Of a stretch of 64,000 bases of DNA, positions 22,441 to 31,410 are shown one piece after another. The position numbers and the translations under genes are program-made. Under the pieces are notes generated by a model. The model was given only the letters and a program-made list of their open reading frames with translations. It was not told the origin of the DNA and searched no databases. Numbering within the stretch: the first letter of the stretch is position 1; the number at the start of each line of letters is the position of its first letter. The stretch spans positions 620,001 to 684,000 of the forward strand of contig NZ_JAJAVQ010000001.1 in the NCBI RefSeq assembly GCF_020531985.1, read 5' to 3'. Source of the DNA: Rheinheimera aquimaris. GTDB taxonomy: Bacteria > Pseudomonadota > Gammaproteobacteria > Enterobacterales > Alteromonadaceae.

Positions 22441-22590
22441 CTATATCATAGTATTAGCAACAGATAGCGGTTGTATCCATTGAGTTTATTGATTAGCATG
22501 AAAAGGCTTTAACAGGGAGTTAAAATTGTGTGCCGGTGTTTTATTCAGGCACAGTAAGGATGTCGTATTTATCTTTACCATGGAAGTGCC

Positions 22591-24858
22591 ATGCTTAGCC
22601 GTATCAAGCAGCTGCTGCTATTAACCGAAACCGATCTTAACTCCAGCTCTGTGACGCTGTTGCAACAAAGTGTGTTAAGAATCATCCTCAGCTCAGGGTT
22701 ATTACTGGTGCTGGGTATAGTGCTGCACAGCTCATGGCAGGCTTATCAAATACATGCCTGGTATATCATTACCATTACATCCGCTTTTTATATCGCACTG
22801 TTACTGGCGCTGTACTTTTCCAGCCGTCTGCTGTCCGTCAGTAAAACCCTGCTGCTGGTTATCATCTTTGGCGCTGGCCTTTGCATGTTGTTTTTTATTG
22901 ATAACTTTGAATTATCAAAGCTCGGGTTATTGTTTGTTTATACGGCGCCGCTGATTGCTTTATTGTTTTTCAATGCCCGCGTAACGCTGGCAGTCATGCT
23001 GCTGAATTTTATCCCCTATTTGTTTTTACTCTACAGTAAAGCACCTATCAACCTGTTTAATTTTTCCATTACGTTACCTGCAACCCCGGTTTATCTGCAT
23101 AGCCTGCTGTTCTTATTTTTTAACCTGTGTATTCCGCTGGCGGTGATGCGGGTATTCAGTACGTTAAAACGCAATGCTCTCACACTGGGGCAACAAAATC
23201 AGCTTATCAGCCAAAGTAATCAGCTATATCAGGATATTTTTAATCAGCGCAGTAAAGCCTCTCTGCTGCTTACCGCTGACGGCGATATTGTAAAAGCGAA
23301 TAATAAAGCCCGCCAGGTACTGCGCAGCATCACTGCCGAGCAGCGCCATATTACCGATCTGCTGCATACTACCGCTTCAACCCAAGCCGCGTTCTGGCAA
23401 GGCCATGATATTGAATGCATGCTAATCGCGGATCCGAACATACATGTGCTGTTAAACCATATGTGTACTATTGAACAGCAACATCATCTGGTGCAACTGG
23501 ACGATATTACACCGCTAAAACAGCTGCACCAAAAACTGGCCAATAACCATCAGAAAGAAGATTTATGGCGCAATTACGATGATTTAACCAACCTGCCCAA
23601 CCCCAGCTTCTTCCTGCAACTGGTAAAGCAACATTCAGCTGACAGCGGCGGTTTGATGGTCATTATCCGCTTGTGTCATATCAAAGCCTTTAACCAACAA
23701 CATGGTTATCATACCGGTGACGAACTGCTGGCGGCGTTTGCGTCGCAGCTAAAAGCCGCATTGCCGGAAGACGTTATCGCAGCGAGGCTGCGCGGCGTTA
23801 AATTCGCGCTATGGCGGCCTCTATCCGGCGGTAGTACATCGCTGACAACAGAAGCCAGTCGCTTAGTTAGCATGCTGCCGCAACAGCTGGCACTGTCTGT
23901 CGGCGCAATTAACCCGGTGTTTGAGGCTGGTATCAGCATCAGTGGCCGCCAACATGCTTCGGCTGAGCAAACGCTGGAGCAGTGTGAGTCGGCGCTGGAG
24001 CAGGCCGATGCCTACAACTGTCCGTTGTCATTTTTTCAACCTGATACGCTGCAGCAACGTAACGCCGAATTACAACTGCTGAGCGAATTTAAAACTGCGT
24101 TGCAACATAACACCCCCGAGCTTTGGTTACAGCCCAAAGTGAAGCCGGACGGCGTTATTGAGAGCTTTGAAGCACTGCTACGCTGGCAGCAATCAGATGG
24201 CAGTTATGCTGCACCAGAAAAAGTGGTGGCACTGGCTGAGCAATATGGTCTGATCGCGCAGTTGTCATCACATGTGCTTAATAAAGCTATAGCGATCATT
24301 AAGCGGTTTCATCAGCACAAATTGCATTATGCCATTGCCATCAATCTGACCGGCAGTGATCTGCTAGCCGCACCGTTTTACAACGAGTTGGTACATATCG
24401 CCACACACCAGCCAGCATTATTGCAACAACTGACGCTTGAACTGACCGAAAACAGCATAGCCAAACATCAGCAACCCTTGTTTGATAAACTGCATGCATT
24501 AAAGCGGCTGGGGTATACACTGGCACTGGATGATTTCGGTACCGGCCAGGCGTCGCTGAGCATGCTGAATAAACTGCCGGTCGATACGGTAAAACTCGAT
24601 CGCAGCTTTTTGCTGAATGTGCCGGGCGACCCGCGCCAGACACAGCTGGTGCAATCGGTGATGTTAATGACAAAAGCACTGAAATTACGGCTGGTTATTG
24701 AAGGCGTAGAAACCGAGGTACAGCAGCGTTTTTTGTCCAGCCTCGGTGCAGAGCAGTTGCAAGGTTACTGGTTCTCTAAACCCAAGCCGGTTGCGTACTG
24801 GCTGGTACATTTCAGCCAGCAGAAAAGTGAAGAAAGTGCCGCCGAAAACGCGACTTAA
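22591..24858 (+). CDS. membrane GGDEF/EAL protein, probable c-di-GMP phosphodiesterase
   Basis: 755 residues. Six or so hydrophobic helices fill residues 25-190, followed by a coiled region and a PAS-like stretch (about 210-305), a GGDEF domain (about 325-460) and an EAL domain (about 490-745). The GGDEF signature is lost: the position reads RLRGVKF. The EAL domain looks intact, with EALLRW near 527, ELTEN near 621, LDDFGTG near 645, KLDRSF near 668, IEGVE near 704 and QGYWFSKP near 723. It should therefore degrade c-di-GMP, with the GGDEF part as a GTP sensor or scaffold. Confidence 0.9.
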   Translation: MLSRIKQLLLLTETDLNSSSVTLLQQSVLRIILSSGLLLVLGIVLHSSWQAYQIHAWYIITITSAFYIALLLALYFSSRLLSVSKTLLLVIIFGAGLCMLFFIDNFELSKLGLLFVYTAPLIALLFFNARVTLAVMLLNFIPYLFLLYSKAPINLFNFSITLPATPVYLHSLLFLFFNLCIPLAVMRVFSTLKRNALTLGQQNQLISQSNQLYQDIFNQRSKASLLLTADGDIVKANNKARQVLRSITAEQRHITDLLHTTASTQAAFWQGHDIECMLIADPNIHVLLNHMCTIEQQHHLVQLDDITPLKQLHQKLANNHQKEDLWRNYDDLTNLPNPSFFLQLVKQHSADSGGLMVIIRLCHIKAFNQQHGYHTGDELLAAFASQLKAALPEDVIAARLRGVKFALWRPLSGGSTSLTTEASRLVSMLPQQLALSVGAINPVFEAGISISGRQHASAEQTLEQCESALEQADAYNCPLSFFQPDTLQQRNAELQLLSEFKTALQHNTPELWLQPKVKPDGVIESFEALLRWQQSDGSYAAPEKVVALAEQYGLIAQLSSHVLNKAIAIIKRFHQHKLHYAIAINLTGSDLLAAPFYNELVHIATHQPALLQQLTLELTENSIAKHQQPLFDKLHALKRLGYTLALDDFGTGQASLSMLNKLPVDTVKLDRSFLLNVPGDPRQTQLVQSVMLMTKALKLRLVIEGVETEVQQRFLSSLGAEQLQGYWFSKPKPVAYWLVHFSQQKSEESAAENAT

Positions 24859-24879
24859 CAACTTACCCACTGCAACAAT

Positions 24880-25347
24880 CTAATGCCCGATTAGCGCAAA
24901 ACTGCCGCCAAGTAACTGACATAAATCGCTGGCTTTTAGTTCTATCTCCAGACCGCGCCGTCCGGCGCTGACATAAATACTGCGAAATTGCTGTGCTGAA
25001 CTGTCAATAACCGTAGGCAAACGTTTTTTCTGTCCAAGTGGGCTTACGCCCCCCAGCACATAGCCGGTGGAGCGCATCACATCATTGGCATTGGCCATTT
25101 CCGCTTTTTTGGCCCCCAACGCTTTGGCCATCAGCTTCATATTCAGCTGCTGATTCACGGGCAATACCGCCACCGCTAACTGTTTGGTATCAAGCTGCAC
25201 GACCAGGGTTTTAAATACCTGCTCCGGTGCCAATGCCAGTTTTTCAGCAGCTTCCAGGCCATAAGATGCAGCAGCCGCATCATGCTGATACTGATGCACC
25301 TGATACTGAATTCCCTGCTGTTTAGCCAAATCAATTGCTGGTGTCAT
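24880..25347 (-). CDS. ybaK: YbaK-type Cys-tRNA(Pro)/Cys-tRNA(Cys) deacylase
   Basis: 155 residues, the normal length. The conserved Lys of the active site is in the QVFKTLVVQ stretch near residue 45, with GGVSPLGQKKRLPTVID near 98 and SAGRRGLEIEL near 126. The enzyme removes cysteine mischarged onto tRNA(Pro). Convergent with the EAL-protein gene, 21 bases apart. Confidence 0.93.
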   Translation of the reverse strand: MTPAIDLAKQQGIQYQVHQYQHDAAAASYGLEAAEKLALAPEQVFKTLVVQLDTKQLAVAVLPVNQQLNMKLMAKALGAKKAEMANANDVMRSTGYVLGGVSPLGQKKRLPTVIDSSAQQFRSIYVSAGRRGLEIELKASDLCQLLGGSFALIGH

Positions 25348-25402
25348 CAGTTACCCTGCTATCCATAAAATATAACTATAAAGCCAGACGAATTCTGCCG
25401 TC

Positions 25403-25443
25403 AAAATAAAATACCGGCGCCTCTCTAAACGGCCCGGCGCCGG
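25403..25443 (-). terminator. terminator after secD-secF
   Basis: CCGGCGCC and GGCGCCGG form a perfect eight-base stem. Read on the minus strand it is followed by TATTTTATTTT. It lies just after the secF stop. Confidence 0.85.
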
Positions 25444-25458
25444 CACAGCACCGCAGCG

Positions 25459-26406
25459 TTACAACACGGCCCCACCCGGTTCACCTTCTGTCGGCGGTGG
25501 CGGAGGTGGCAGCATGTCTTCGCGACTAATACCAAGTATTTCCGCGATACTACTGGCTACATACACTGAGGAATAGGTACCGACAGCAATACCAAACAAC
25601 AGTGCAGTAGCAAAGCCATGAATAAGCGCACCGCCCATGTAAAATAACACTATCAGCACCAACACCGTTGTCAGGGAAGTGATAACGGTACGGTTTAATG
25701 TCGAGGTTATGGCGAAATTAATCACGTCAGCCGCTGGCGTATCACGCAGTTTACGAAAGCTTTCGCGGATACGGTCAAATACCACTATGGTATCGTTAAT
25801 CGAGTAACCAATCAGCGCCAGTATCGCGGCAAGTACTGTCAGGTCAAACTCAATTTGCAGCCAGGAAAACAGCCCCAATGTTAAAATAACATCGTGTATC
25901 AGCGCTGCTACCGCCCCCACCGATAACCGCCATTCAAAACGCATCGCCACATACAATAAGATACCAAGCAACGCGACCAGCATCGCCATACCGCCGTCCT
26001 GTTTCAGCTCTTCACCAACACTTGGGCCAACAAACTCTGCCCGGCGCAGCGTGATCTGTTGCTCTGCCGCAGTGTTTAACACTGAAACGACGGTTTCGCC
26101 CACGGCGGCCTGCGCCATGTCATCGCGCAGCGGAATACGCACCAACACATCGCGGCTGGTGCCAAACAGCTGCACAACGGCATCGCTAAAGCCCGCTTTG
26201 CTTAATGTGCGGCGAATATCGGCCAAATCAGCTGCCTGACTAAAACCCAGCTCGATAACAGTACCACCGGTAAAATCCAGCCCCCAGTTAATACCCCTGC
26301 TGGCAAAACCAACAACCGACGCTACCATCAGCAGCACTGACAACCCTACCGCCAGCCATTTCAGCCGCATAAAATTAATGGCCGAAGTAAATTGAAAAAT
26401 CTGCAT
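25459..26406 (-). CDS. secF: protein translocase subunit SecF
   Basis: 315 residues, six transmembrane segments. Hallmarks are WGLDFTGGT near residue 37, VGPSVGEELKQ near 126, and the LIGYSINDTIVVFDRIRE stretch near 203. The tail ends in a proline run (MLPPPPPPTEGEPGG). SecF works with SecD as a proton- or sodium-driven motor that pulls exported proteins through SecYEG. The gene follows secD by 10 bases. Confidence 0.96.
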   Translation of the reverse strand: MQIFQFTSAINFMRLKWLAVGLSVLLMVASVVGFASRGINWGLDFTGGTVIELGFSQAADLADIRRTLSKAGFSDAVVQLFGTSRDVLVRIPLRDDMAQAAVGETVVSVLNTAAEQQITLRRAEFVGPSVGEELKQDGGMAMLVALLGILLYVAMRFEWRLSVGAVAALIHDVILTLGLFSWLQIEFDLTVLAAILALIGYSINDTIVVFDRIRESFRKLRDTPAADVINFAITSTLNRTVITSLTTVLVLIVLFYMGGALIHGFATALLFGIAVGTYSSVYVASSIAEILGISREDMLPPPPPPTEGEPGGAVL

Positions 26407-26416
26407 TTTATTCTCC

Positions 26417-28249
26417 TTAAACCGGCAGTGACTGCAAACGGCGACCGCCCCAACACAGGTTCACCAACAAACGGGTACCCACTACAGCGGTGAATATCGA
26501 TGTGATAATGCCGATAGCCAGCGTGACGGCGAAACCTTTTACCGGCCCGGTACCGACAGAAAACAGAATAAGCGCCACCAGCAAGGTGGTGATATTTGAA
26601 TCGGCTATAGTGGCAAAAGCCCGGTCATACCCCAGATGAATCGCCTGCTGCACAGACCTTCCCTCAGCGAGCTCTTCGCGGATGCGTTCGAAAATAAGCA
26701 CGTTTGCATCTACAGCCATGCCGACGGTCAGCACTATGCCTGCCATTCCCGGCAGGGTCAGGGTGGCGCCCGGTATCATCGACAGCACGCCGACGATAAG
26801 CACCAGATTGGCAACCAGCGCAATGTTCGCTACCAGACCAAAGGCCTTGTAATACACCAGCATAAACAGCAGCACAGCTGCCATGCCCCAGACAATAGCG
26901 GTCATGCCAAGCGAAATATTTTCCTGGCCCAGGCTTGGGCCTATAGTGCGCTCCTCTATGATTTGTACCGGTGCAATCAAGGCTCCGGCGCGTAATAACG
27001 TTGCCAGGTTTTGCGCTTCAGAGGGTGAGCTCAGGCCTGTAATGACAAAGTCGCGGCCAAGCCGCTGTGAAATAGTGGCATCGTTAATCACTTCCTGCTG
27101 TTTAACCAGTACAGGGTTGCCGTCTGCTCCTGTCTCAGTGCCGGGTTTGTATTCAATAAACACCGATGCCATGCGCCGGCCTACCGCGTCTTTCGTGCGC
27201 GCCGATAGCATCTCGCCGCCCTGAGTATCGAGCTTAATATTCACCTGCGGCCGGCCGTATTCGTCATAACCGCTGCTGGCGCCGGTAATATGCTCCCCGG
27301 TCAGCATAATCGTTTTCTCAAGTAACAAAGCTCTGCCATCGCGGCTGTGATAAAGCCCGGCCTGTGCAGCTGCAACATCGCTTTGCTCATCCACCAGACG
27401 AAACTCCAGTGTTGCGGTTGCCCCCAGTATTTCTTTGGCTTTAGCGGTATCCTGCACACCAGGTAGCTGTACCACAATACGATCAGCGCCTTGCCGCTGC
27501 ACCAAAGGTTCGGCCACACCAAGCTCGTTAACACGGTTACGGATAATAGTAATGTTCTGCGCCAGGGCGTATTCACGAATTTGTTTTAGCTGCTGCTCAC
27601 TTAAGGCTACCTGCACAGCTAAGCCATCGCTTTGCACGCTTAACAGTAAATTGTGGTCATACTGCTTAAGTGCAGCCTGCACCGCCGACAGATCTTCTGT
27701 ACTGCGCAAGTTTACGACAACCTGCTGCCGGGCTAAATCCAGCTGCACACTGCGATAACGCAGTTTATTGTCACGCAGCTCACTGCGTAGCGTTTGCGCC
27801 AGATCTGTCAGGTTTTTATCGATAGCAGCTTTCATATCTACTGCCATTAAAAAATGCACACCACCACGTAAATCCAGGCCGAGCTTCATCGGCTCAGCGC
27901 CGATAGCATGTAGCCAGGCCGGTGTGGCCGGTGCCAAATCCAGCGCCACGACAAACTTGTCACCAAGCACCTGGCCGGCGATTTCTCGCGCCTTTAGCTG
28001 TGCATCTGTGCTGGCAAAGCGTATCAGTAATTTATGGTCAGTTAAGGTTTGTGCTTTGACAGTCAGGTTAGCAGCTGCAAACTGCTGATTTAATGCGCTA
28101 CTGGCCTCAGCGCTGATGGTACCGCCACGGGTCGCACTGATATTCAGTGCCGGATCTTCAGGGTATAAATTGGGTAAGGCATACAGCAGCGCGAGCAGCA
28201 GCATGCCAAGCACGGCGACATAGCGCCATGCAGGGTTTTTGTTCAACAT
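26417..28249 (-). CDS. secD: protein translocase subunit SecD
   Basis: 610 residues, close to E. coli SecD. It has the N-terminal helix, the periplasmic P1 region with LGLDLRGGVHFLMAVD near residue 120, and five C-terminal transmembrane helices including VGMAVDANVLIFERIREEL near 515. It pairs with SecF downstream. The usual neighbours yajC, tgt and queA are absent, so this looks like a detached or second secDF copy, as known in Vibrio and Shewanella relatives. Confidence 0.96.
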   Translation of the reverse strand: MLNKNPAWRYVAVLGMLLLALLYALPNLYPEDPALNISATRGGTISAEASSALNQQFAAANLTVKAQTLTDHKLLIRFASTDAQLKAREIAGQVLGDKFVVALDLAPATPAWLHAIGAEPMKLGLDLRGGVHFLMAVDMKAAIDKNLTDLAQTLRSELRDNKLRYRSVQLDLARQQVVVNLRSTEDLSAVQAALKQYDHNLLLSVQSDGLAVQVALSEQQLKQIREYALAQNITIIRNRVNELGVAEPLVQRQGADRIVVQLPGVQDTAKAKEILGATATLEFRLVDEQSDVAAAQAGLYHSRDGRALLLEKTIMLTGEHITGASSGYDEYGRPQVNIKLDTQGGEMLSARTKDAVGRRMASVFIEYKPGTETGADGNPVLVKQQEVINDATISQRLGRDFVITGLSSPSEAQNLATLLRAGALIAPVQIIEERTIGPSLGQENISLGMTAIVWGMAAVLLFMLVYYKAFGLVANIALVANLVLIVGVLSMIPGATLTLPGMAGIVLTVGMAVDANVLIFERIREELAEGRSVQQAIHLGYDRAFATIADSNITTLLVALILFSVGTGPVKGFAVTLAIGIITSIFTAVVGTRLLVNLCWGGRRLQSLPV

Positions 28250-28303
28250 GGATAATCGTCCTCACTGCCAGTGCCTGAAGAGCGGCTGGCTTAGCAAAAT
28301 AAC

Positions 28304-28651
28304 TCAGGCCAGCACAGTGGCTGGCAGCAAATATTCAGCGTGAGAAAACATCGGCGGCGCGCGCGGCTGATGACATACCAGCACGACAGCGCTGTAGCAG
28401 AGGCCCGCGGCAGGCAAAACATGATGGCAATATAAACAACGAACTTTAACGGTCAACGTTGTTGGTAATACGGGCGGGTCGTTATCGTCGGTCTGGCTGT
28501 TGTCGGCAAGATGCACTGGCAGTGCTGGCAATACTGCCTGTAGCTGAGTGTCAGCCAGAGGCGACAGGCGTAAATCGTGCACGGCAAAAGCTTGCGGTGT
28601 ACACAATAAACTTAAATAAAACAGTATGGCAAAACGGCTAAGCCAGCGCAT
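28304..28651 (-). CDS. small exported protein, DUF2946-like
   Basis: 115 residues from the ATG at 28651, which gives a signal peptide (MRWLSRFAILFYLSLL, then QAFA). The mature part has a Cys-x-x-Cys pair (RCLYCHHV near residue 70), two more cysteines, and an RAPP motif near the end, which together recall DUF2946 proteins. The match is weak and from memory of the pattern. It precedes secD on the same strand by 54 bases and could be in the same transcript; function unknown. Confidence 0.55.
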   Translation of the reverse strand: MRWLSRFAILFYLSLLCTPQAFAVHDLRLSPLADTQLQAVLPALPVHLADNSQTDDNDPPVLPTTLTVKVRCLYCHHVLPAAGLCYSAVVLVCHQPRAPPMFSHAEYLLPATVLA

Positions 28652-28878
28652 AACACCCCAAAACACACCGCAGCCCCGACGGCTGCAGTAAAACTGAGCG
28701 TTATAATGCGGCCTGTGGCCAATAAAAACAATATGGAGTGTTGGTTTATCTTGTTGCCACCCGACCATTGAATCTATTTTTTAGATAGGTTAACGCCGAA
28801 AATATCAACCTTATCTTAGTTGTGTAGAAAGGTTTTACTCTTTAAGCTGAGCTCTTGCCCGCACTGAAGGATATGACT

Positions 28879-29691
28879 ATGCAAACTGCTCTGGCCCCTG
28901 TGTTGTTCTTACCTCATGGCGGTGGCCCGCTGCCGTTACTCGGTGATCCTGGCCATGCCGGGCTGACCCGCTTTATCAGTAACCTTGGAACACAGCTGCA
29001 GCAGGAGCTTAGTAAACCTACGGCAATTGTGGTAATAAGCGCCCACTGGGAAGAAACGATACCGGCATTGACAGCGAATAATTCAACACATTTGCTGTAT
29101 GACTATTCCGGCTTTCCCGCTGAGAGTTATCAGCTGACCTACCCGGCCCCGGGCGCTGCGCAGCTGGCCGCAAACATAGCAGAGAAGCTTACCGAAGCAG
29201 GTTTTACGCCACAGCTTGATAAAAACCGTGGCCTTGACCACGGCGTCTTTGTGCCGCTATTAATGTTGCGCCCTGCAGCCGATATTCCGGTTTTACAGAT
29301 ATCCTTACTCAAGGGGCTGGACCCGGCGCAACATATTGCGCTGGGTGAAGCACTGGCCTTTTTACGCCGGCAAAATATCTGGATTATAGGTTCAGGCATG
29401 AGCTTTCATAATATGCAGGCATTCTTTCGCCCGGATCTGGTTAGCAAAACGCAGGTTGACGAGTTTAATCAGTATCTGATTCAGAGCTTATCGCCAGAGC
29501 GGGATTATCCGGAGCAAGCCGAAAAACTGAAGCGCTGGTTGGATGCGCCTTATGCCCGTTTAATGCATCCGCGGGAAGAGCATTTACTGCCGCTGCATGT
29601 TTGTTTTGGCGCTGCCAAAGGCAGCAGCGCCGAGCTGTTATTTCATGATGACGTGCTAAACAAAGCTGTACTGGCATTTGGCTGGTTCTGA
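28879..29691 (+). CDS. class III extradiol ring-cleavage dioxygenase family (LigB/YgiD type)
   Basis: 270 residues from the ATG at 28879 (AAGGA seven bases upstream; an ATG two codons earlier is too close). Metal-ligand candidates are the His of LPHGGGPLP near residue 13, the His of ISAHWEE near 52, and GLDHGVFVPL near 119. SGMSFHNM near 172 is also typical. Family members are Fe/Zn dioxygenases, including DOPA 4,5-dioxygenase; the aromatic substrate here is not known. No aromatic pathway genes lie nearby. Confidence 0.9.
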   Translation: MQTALAPVLFLPHGGGPLPLLGDPGHAGLTRFISNLGTQLQQELSKPTAIVVISAHWEETIPALTANNSTHLLYDYSGFPAESYQLTYPAPGAAQLAANIAEKLTEAGFTPQLDKNRGLDHGVFVPLLMLRPAADIPVLQISLLKGLDPAQHIALGEALAFLRRQNIWIIGSGMSFHNMQAFFRPDLVSKTQVDEFNQYLIQSLSPERDYPEQAEKLKRWLDAPYARLMHPREEHLLPLHVCFGAAKGSSAELLFHDDVLNKAVLAFGWF

Positions 29692-29705
29692 CTGCTGACA
29701 ATGCA

Positions 29706-29746
29706 CAAAAGCAGCACCATTAAATGGCGCTGCTAATGCTGCTTTT
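29706..29746. terminator. bidirectional terminator-like hairpins
   Basis: AAAAGCAGC can pair with GCTGCTTTT, or AGCAGC-CCAT with ATGG-GCTGCT, between the convergent LigB-type gene and the M56 gene. The outer stem ends in TTTT on the plus strand. Confidence 0.65.
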
Positions 29747-29764
29747 ATGCATTATGCCGTTTAT

Positions 29765-30964
29765 TTAGCCATGATCAGCCGTGGCAGCTTTCACACTGAT
29801 CCTTTCCATCTCAGGCGGCACAACATCCAGTTCGAAATCTAATTGCACCAGCAGCGCTTTATGCTCCTGTCCGGTTGCATTGTATTGCCACTCTTTCAGT
29901 GCCCTAATGGCTTCTTTATCAAAAATATCAGACGGGCTCGACTTTATCACACTGACATTACTGACTTTACCCTCAGCACTGACATCAAACTTCAGCTGTA
30001 CAAAGCCGGCTATGCCCTCTTTCGCTGCCTTCACCGGGTAGCGCGGCTCTATGCGCATAACTGGGGACAACTGTGTCGTATCTTTCGCACCAGCTAAGGC
30101 AGGTTGTTGCAGTAACAACGTTGAGCCTAGTACCAACGCCATGGCAGTCATAACCAGGGTTTTACTCAGTCCTTTTTGTTGCTGTAATTGCATAATGCGT
30201 TGTTTCATAGAATTAAAATCTCCGTAGTAATGAGAAAGCGGCCACCATATACTGGCAGGCTGCTGCGTACTGCTTAGTAAAGCATGACCATAAGCAATTC
30301 TTTCTGCCTTGCCCGCGTGTTCAGTCACAACTGCGTCACAAGACAATTCCTGCGCCTGACGATATTTGCGATATGCCAGCCAGCAAAGAGGGTTAAACCA
30401 GTACAAACACAGTAATAGCAATGCCAGATAGTTCAGGTGTAAATCGCCGCGGCGCCAGTGCGTCAATTCATGCTGTAGGATTAGCCGTTGCTGTGTTGGG
30501 TCAAAGCGGGTAAAAAAATCATTTGGTAATAAAATGCGCGGTGCCAGCAAGCCGCTTACGCAGGGGCCGCTGCTGTCTTCAGCCTGGCGGTATGCAGGCC
30601 CAATGTTTACTGTGTTTAGCGGCGTAGCGCGGCGATATTGCGCCCTGCAGCTTAAATAACTTAATACCAGATATGCAGCACATAAAGCACTGCCCACAAG
30701 CCACACGCTAAATATGGTACTCACATCACTGACGCTGGCAGAAAGTTGCTGTACACCAACCTGATAACGTTTTATTGGCTCTGCGTGAAACGTTACCGGC
30801 AGTAACGGAATAAGCAGCGGCGCAGAGAAAAATAGCGGAACAGCAGACCAAAGCGCATAAACCGTGCGGGCGCCTAAACGCTTTAACAGCAATTTCTGTA
30901 TTGATACCAGCACTAACAGCAATGCTGAAAACGGCACCAAAAGCTGCAACAGAAGCTCAGTCAT
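29765..30964 (-). CDS. M56 family (BlaR1-like) membrane metallopeptidase with TonB C-terminal domain
   Basis: 399 residues. Hydrophobic helices at about 1-60 and 85-105 precede the zinc site HELTH near residue 168. After a further transmembrane helix near 275, a TonB C-terminal-type domain follows (about 300-385, with PVKAAKEGIAGFVQLKFDVSAEGKVSNVSVIKSSP). BlaR1-type proteins sense a signal outside and inactivate the BlaI repressor. The gene overlaps the BlaI gene by eight bases (30957-30964), so they are coupled. The TonB-like domain replaces the penicillin-binding sensor, so the signal is unlikely to be a beta-lactam. Confidence 0.92.
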   Translation of the reverse strand: MTELLLQLLVPFSALLLVLVSIQKLLLKRLGARTVYALWSAVPLFFSAPLLIPLLPVTFHAEPIKRYQVGVQQLSASVSDVSTIFSVWLVGSALCAAYLVLSYLSCRAQYRRATPLNTVNIGPAYRQAEDSSGPCVSGLLAPRILLPNDFFTRFDPTQQRLILQHELTHWRRGDLHLNYLALLLLCLYWFNPLCWLAYRKYRQAQELSCDAVVTEHAGKAERIAYGHALLSSTQQPASIWWPLSHYYGDFNSMKQRIMQLQQQKGLSKTLVMTAMALVLGSTLLLQQPALAGAKDTTQLSPVMRIEPRYPVKAAKEGIAGFVQLKFDVSAEGKVSNVSVIKSSPSDIFDKEAIRALKEWQYNATGQEHKALLVQLDFELDVVPPEMERISVKAATADHG

Positions 30965-31331
30965 GCTTTTGCTCCCATTCCGCGATCAACTGTTTTAGCT
31001 GCTCTACATCATCAGCATTGAGTTTATTCTGGCTGGCAAATCCCGCCACTAAAGGCGCAACCCTACCAGCAAATAAGCGCTCAACAAAAGACCGGCTTTG
31101 CTGCAGCTGATAGTCCTGCTCGGCGATAAGTGGATAATACAGGTAAGCGCGGCCATCTTTATCAAAGCCCAGCGCACCTTTGCCAACCAGACGGTTTAAC
31201 AACGTTTTGACGGTCTTTTCATGCCAGTCTTTATCATCGGCCAGCGCTGCAACAACATCGTTCGCCGACAACGGCTGACGTTGCCAGAGGATTTGCATCA
31301 CTTTTAATTCGGCATTGCTGATTTCAATCAT
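30957..31331 (-). CDS. BlaI/MecI/CopY family repressor
   Basis: 124 residues. The winged helix is visible at the N-terminus (EISNAELKVMQILWQRQPLSANDVVAAL near 2-30; WHEKTVKTLLNRLVGKGALGF near 37-57), with a helical dimerisation and cleavage region behind it. It represses its own operon until the M56 partner acts. A matching operator stands just before its start. Confidence 0.94.
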   Translation of the reverse strand: MIEISNAELKVMQILWQRQPLSANDVVAALADDKDWHEKTVKTLLNRLVGKGALGFDKDGRAYLYYPLIAEQDYQLQQSRSFVERLFAGRVAPLVAGFASQNKLNADDVEQLKQLIAEWEQKHD

Positions 31332-31344
31332 AGTTACACCATTG

Positions 31345-31373
31345 ATTACATCTGTAATACATTTAATATTACA
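31345..31373 (-). promoter_or_regulatory. BlaI-type operator
   Basis: ATTACA-TC-TGTAAT (31345-31358) contains the TACANNTGTA core known for BlaI/MecI family operators. A second arm, ATTACA at 31368-31373, pairs with the TGTAAT at 31353, forming an overlapping second dyad. The site is 14-42 bases before the blaI-like ATG, where it would block the operon's own promoter. Confidence 0.85.
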
Positions 31374-31410
31374 AGCGTAATCAATAAGCGCAAGCTATTT
31401 TTAAAATTAT

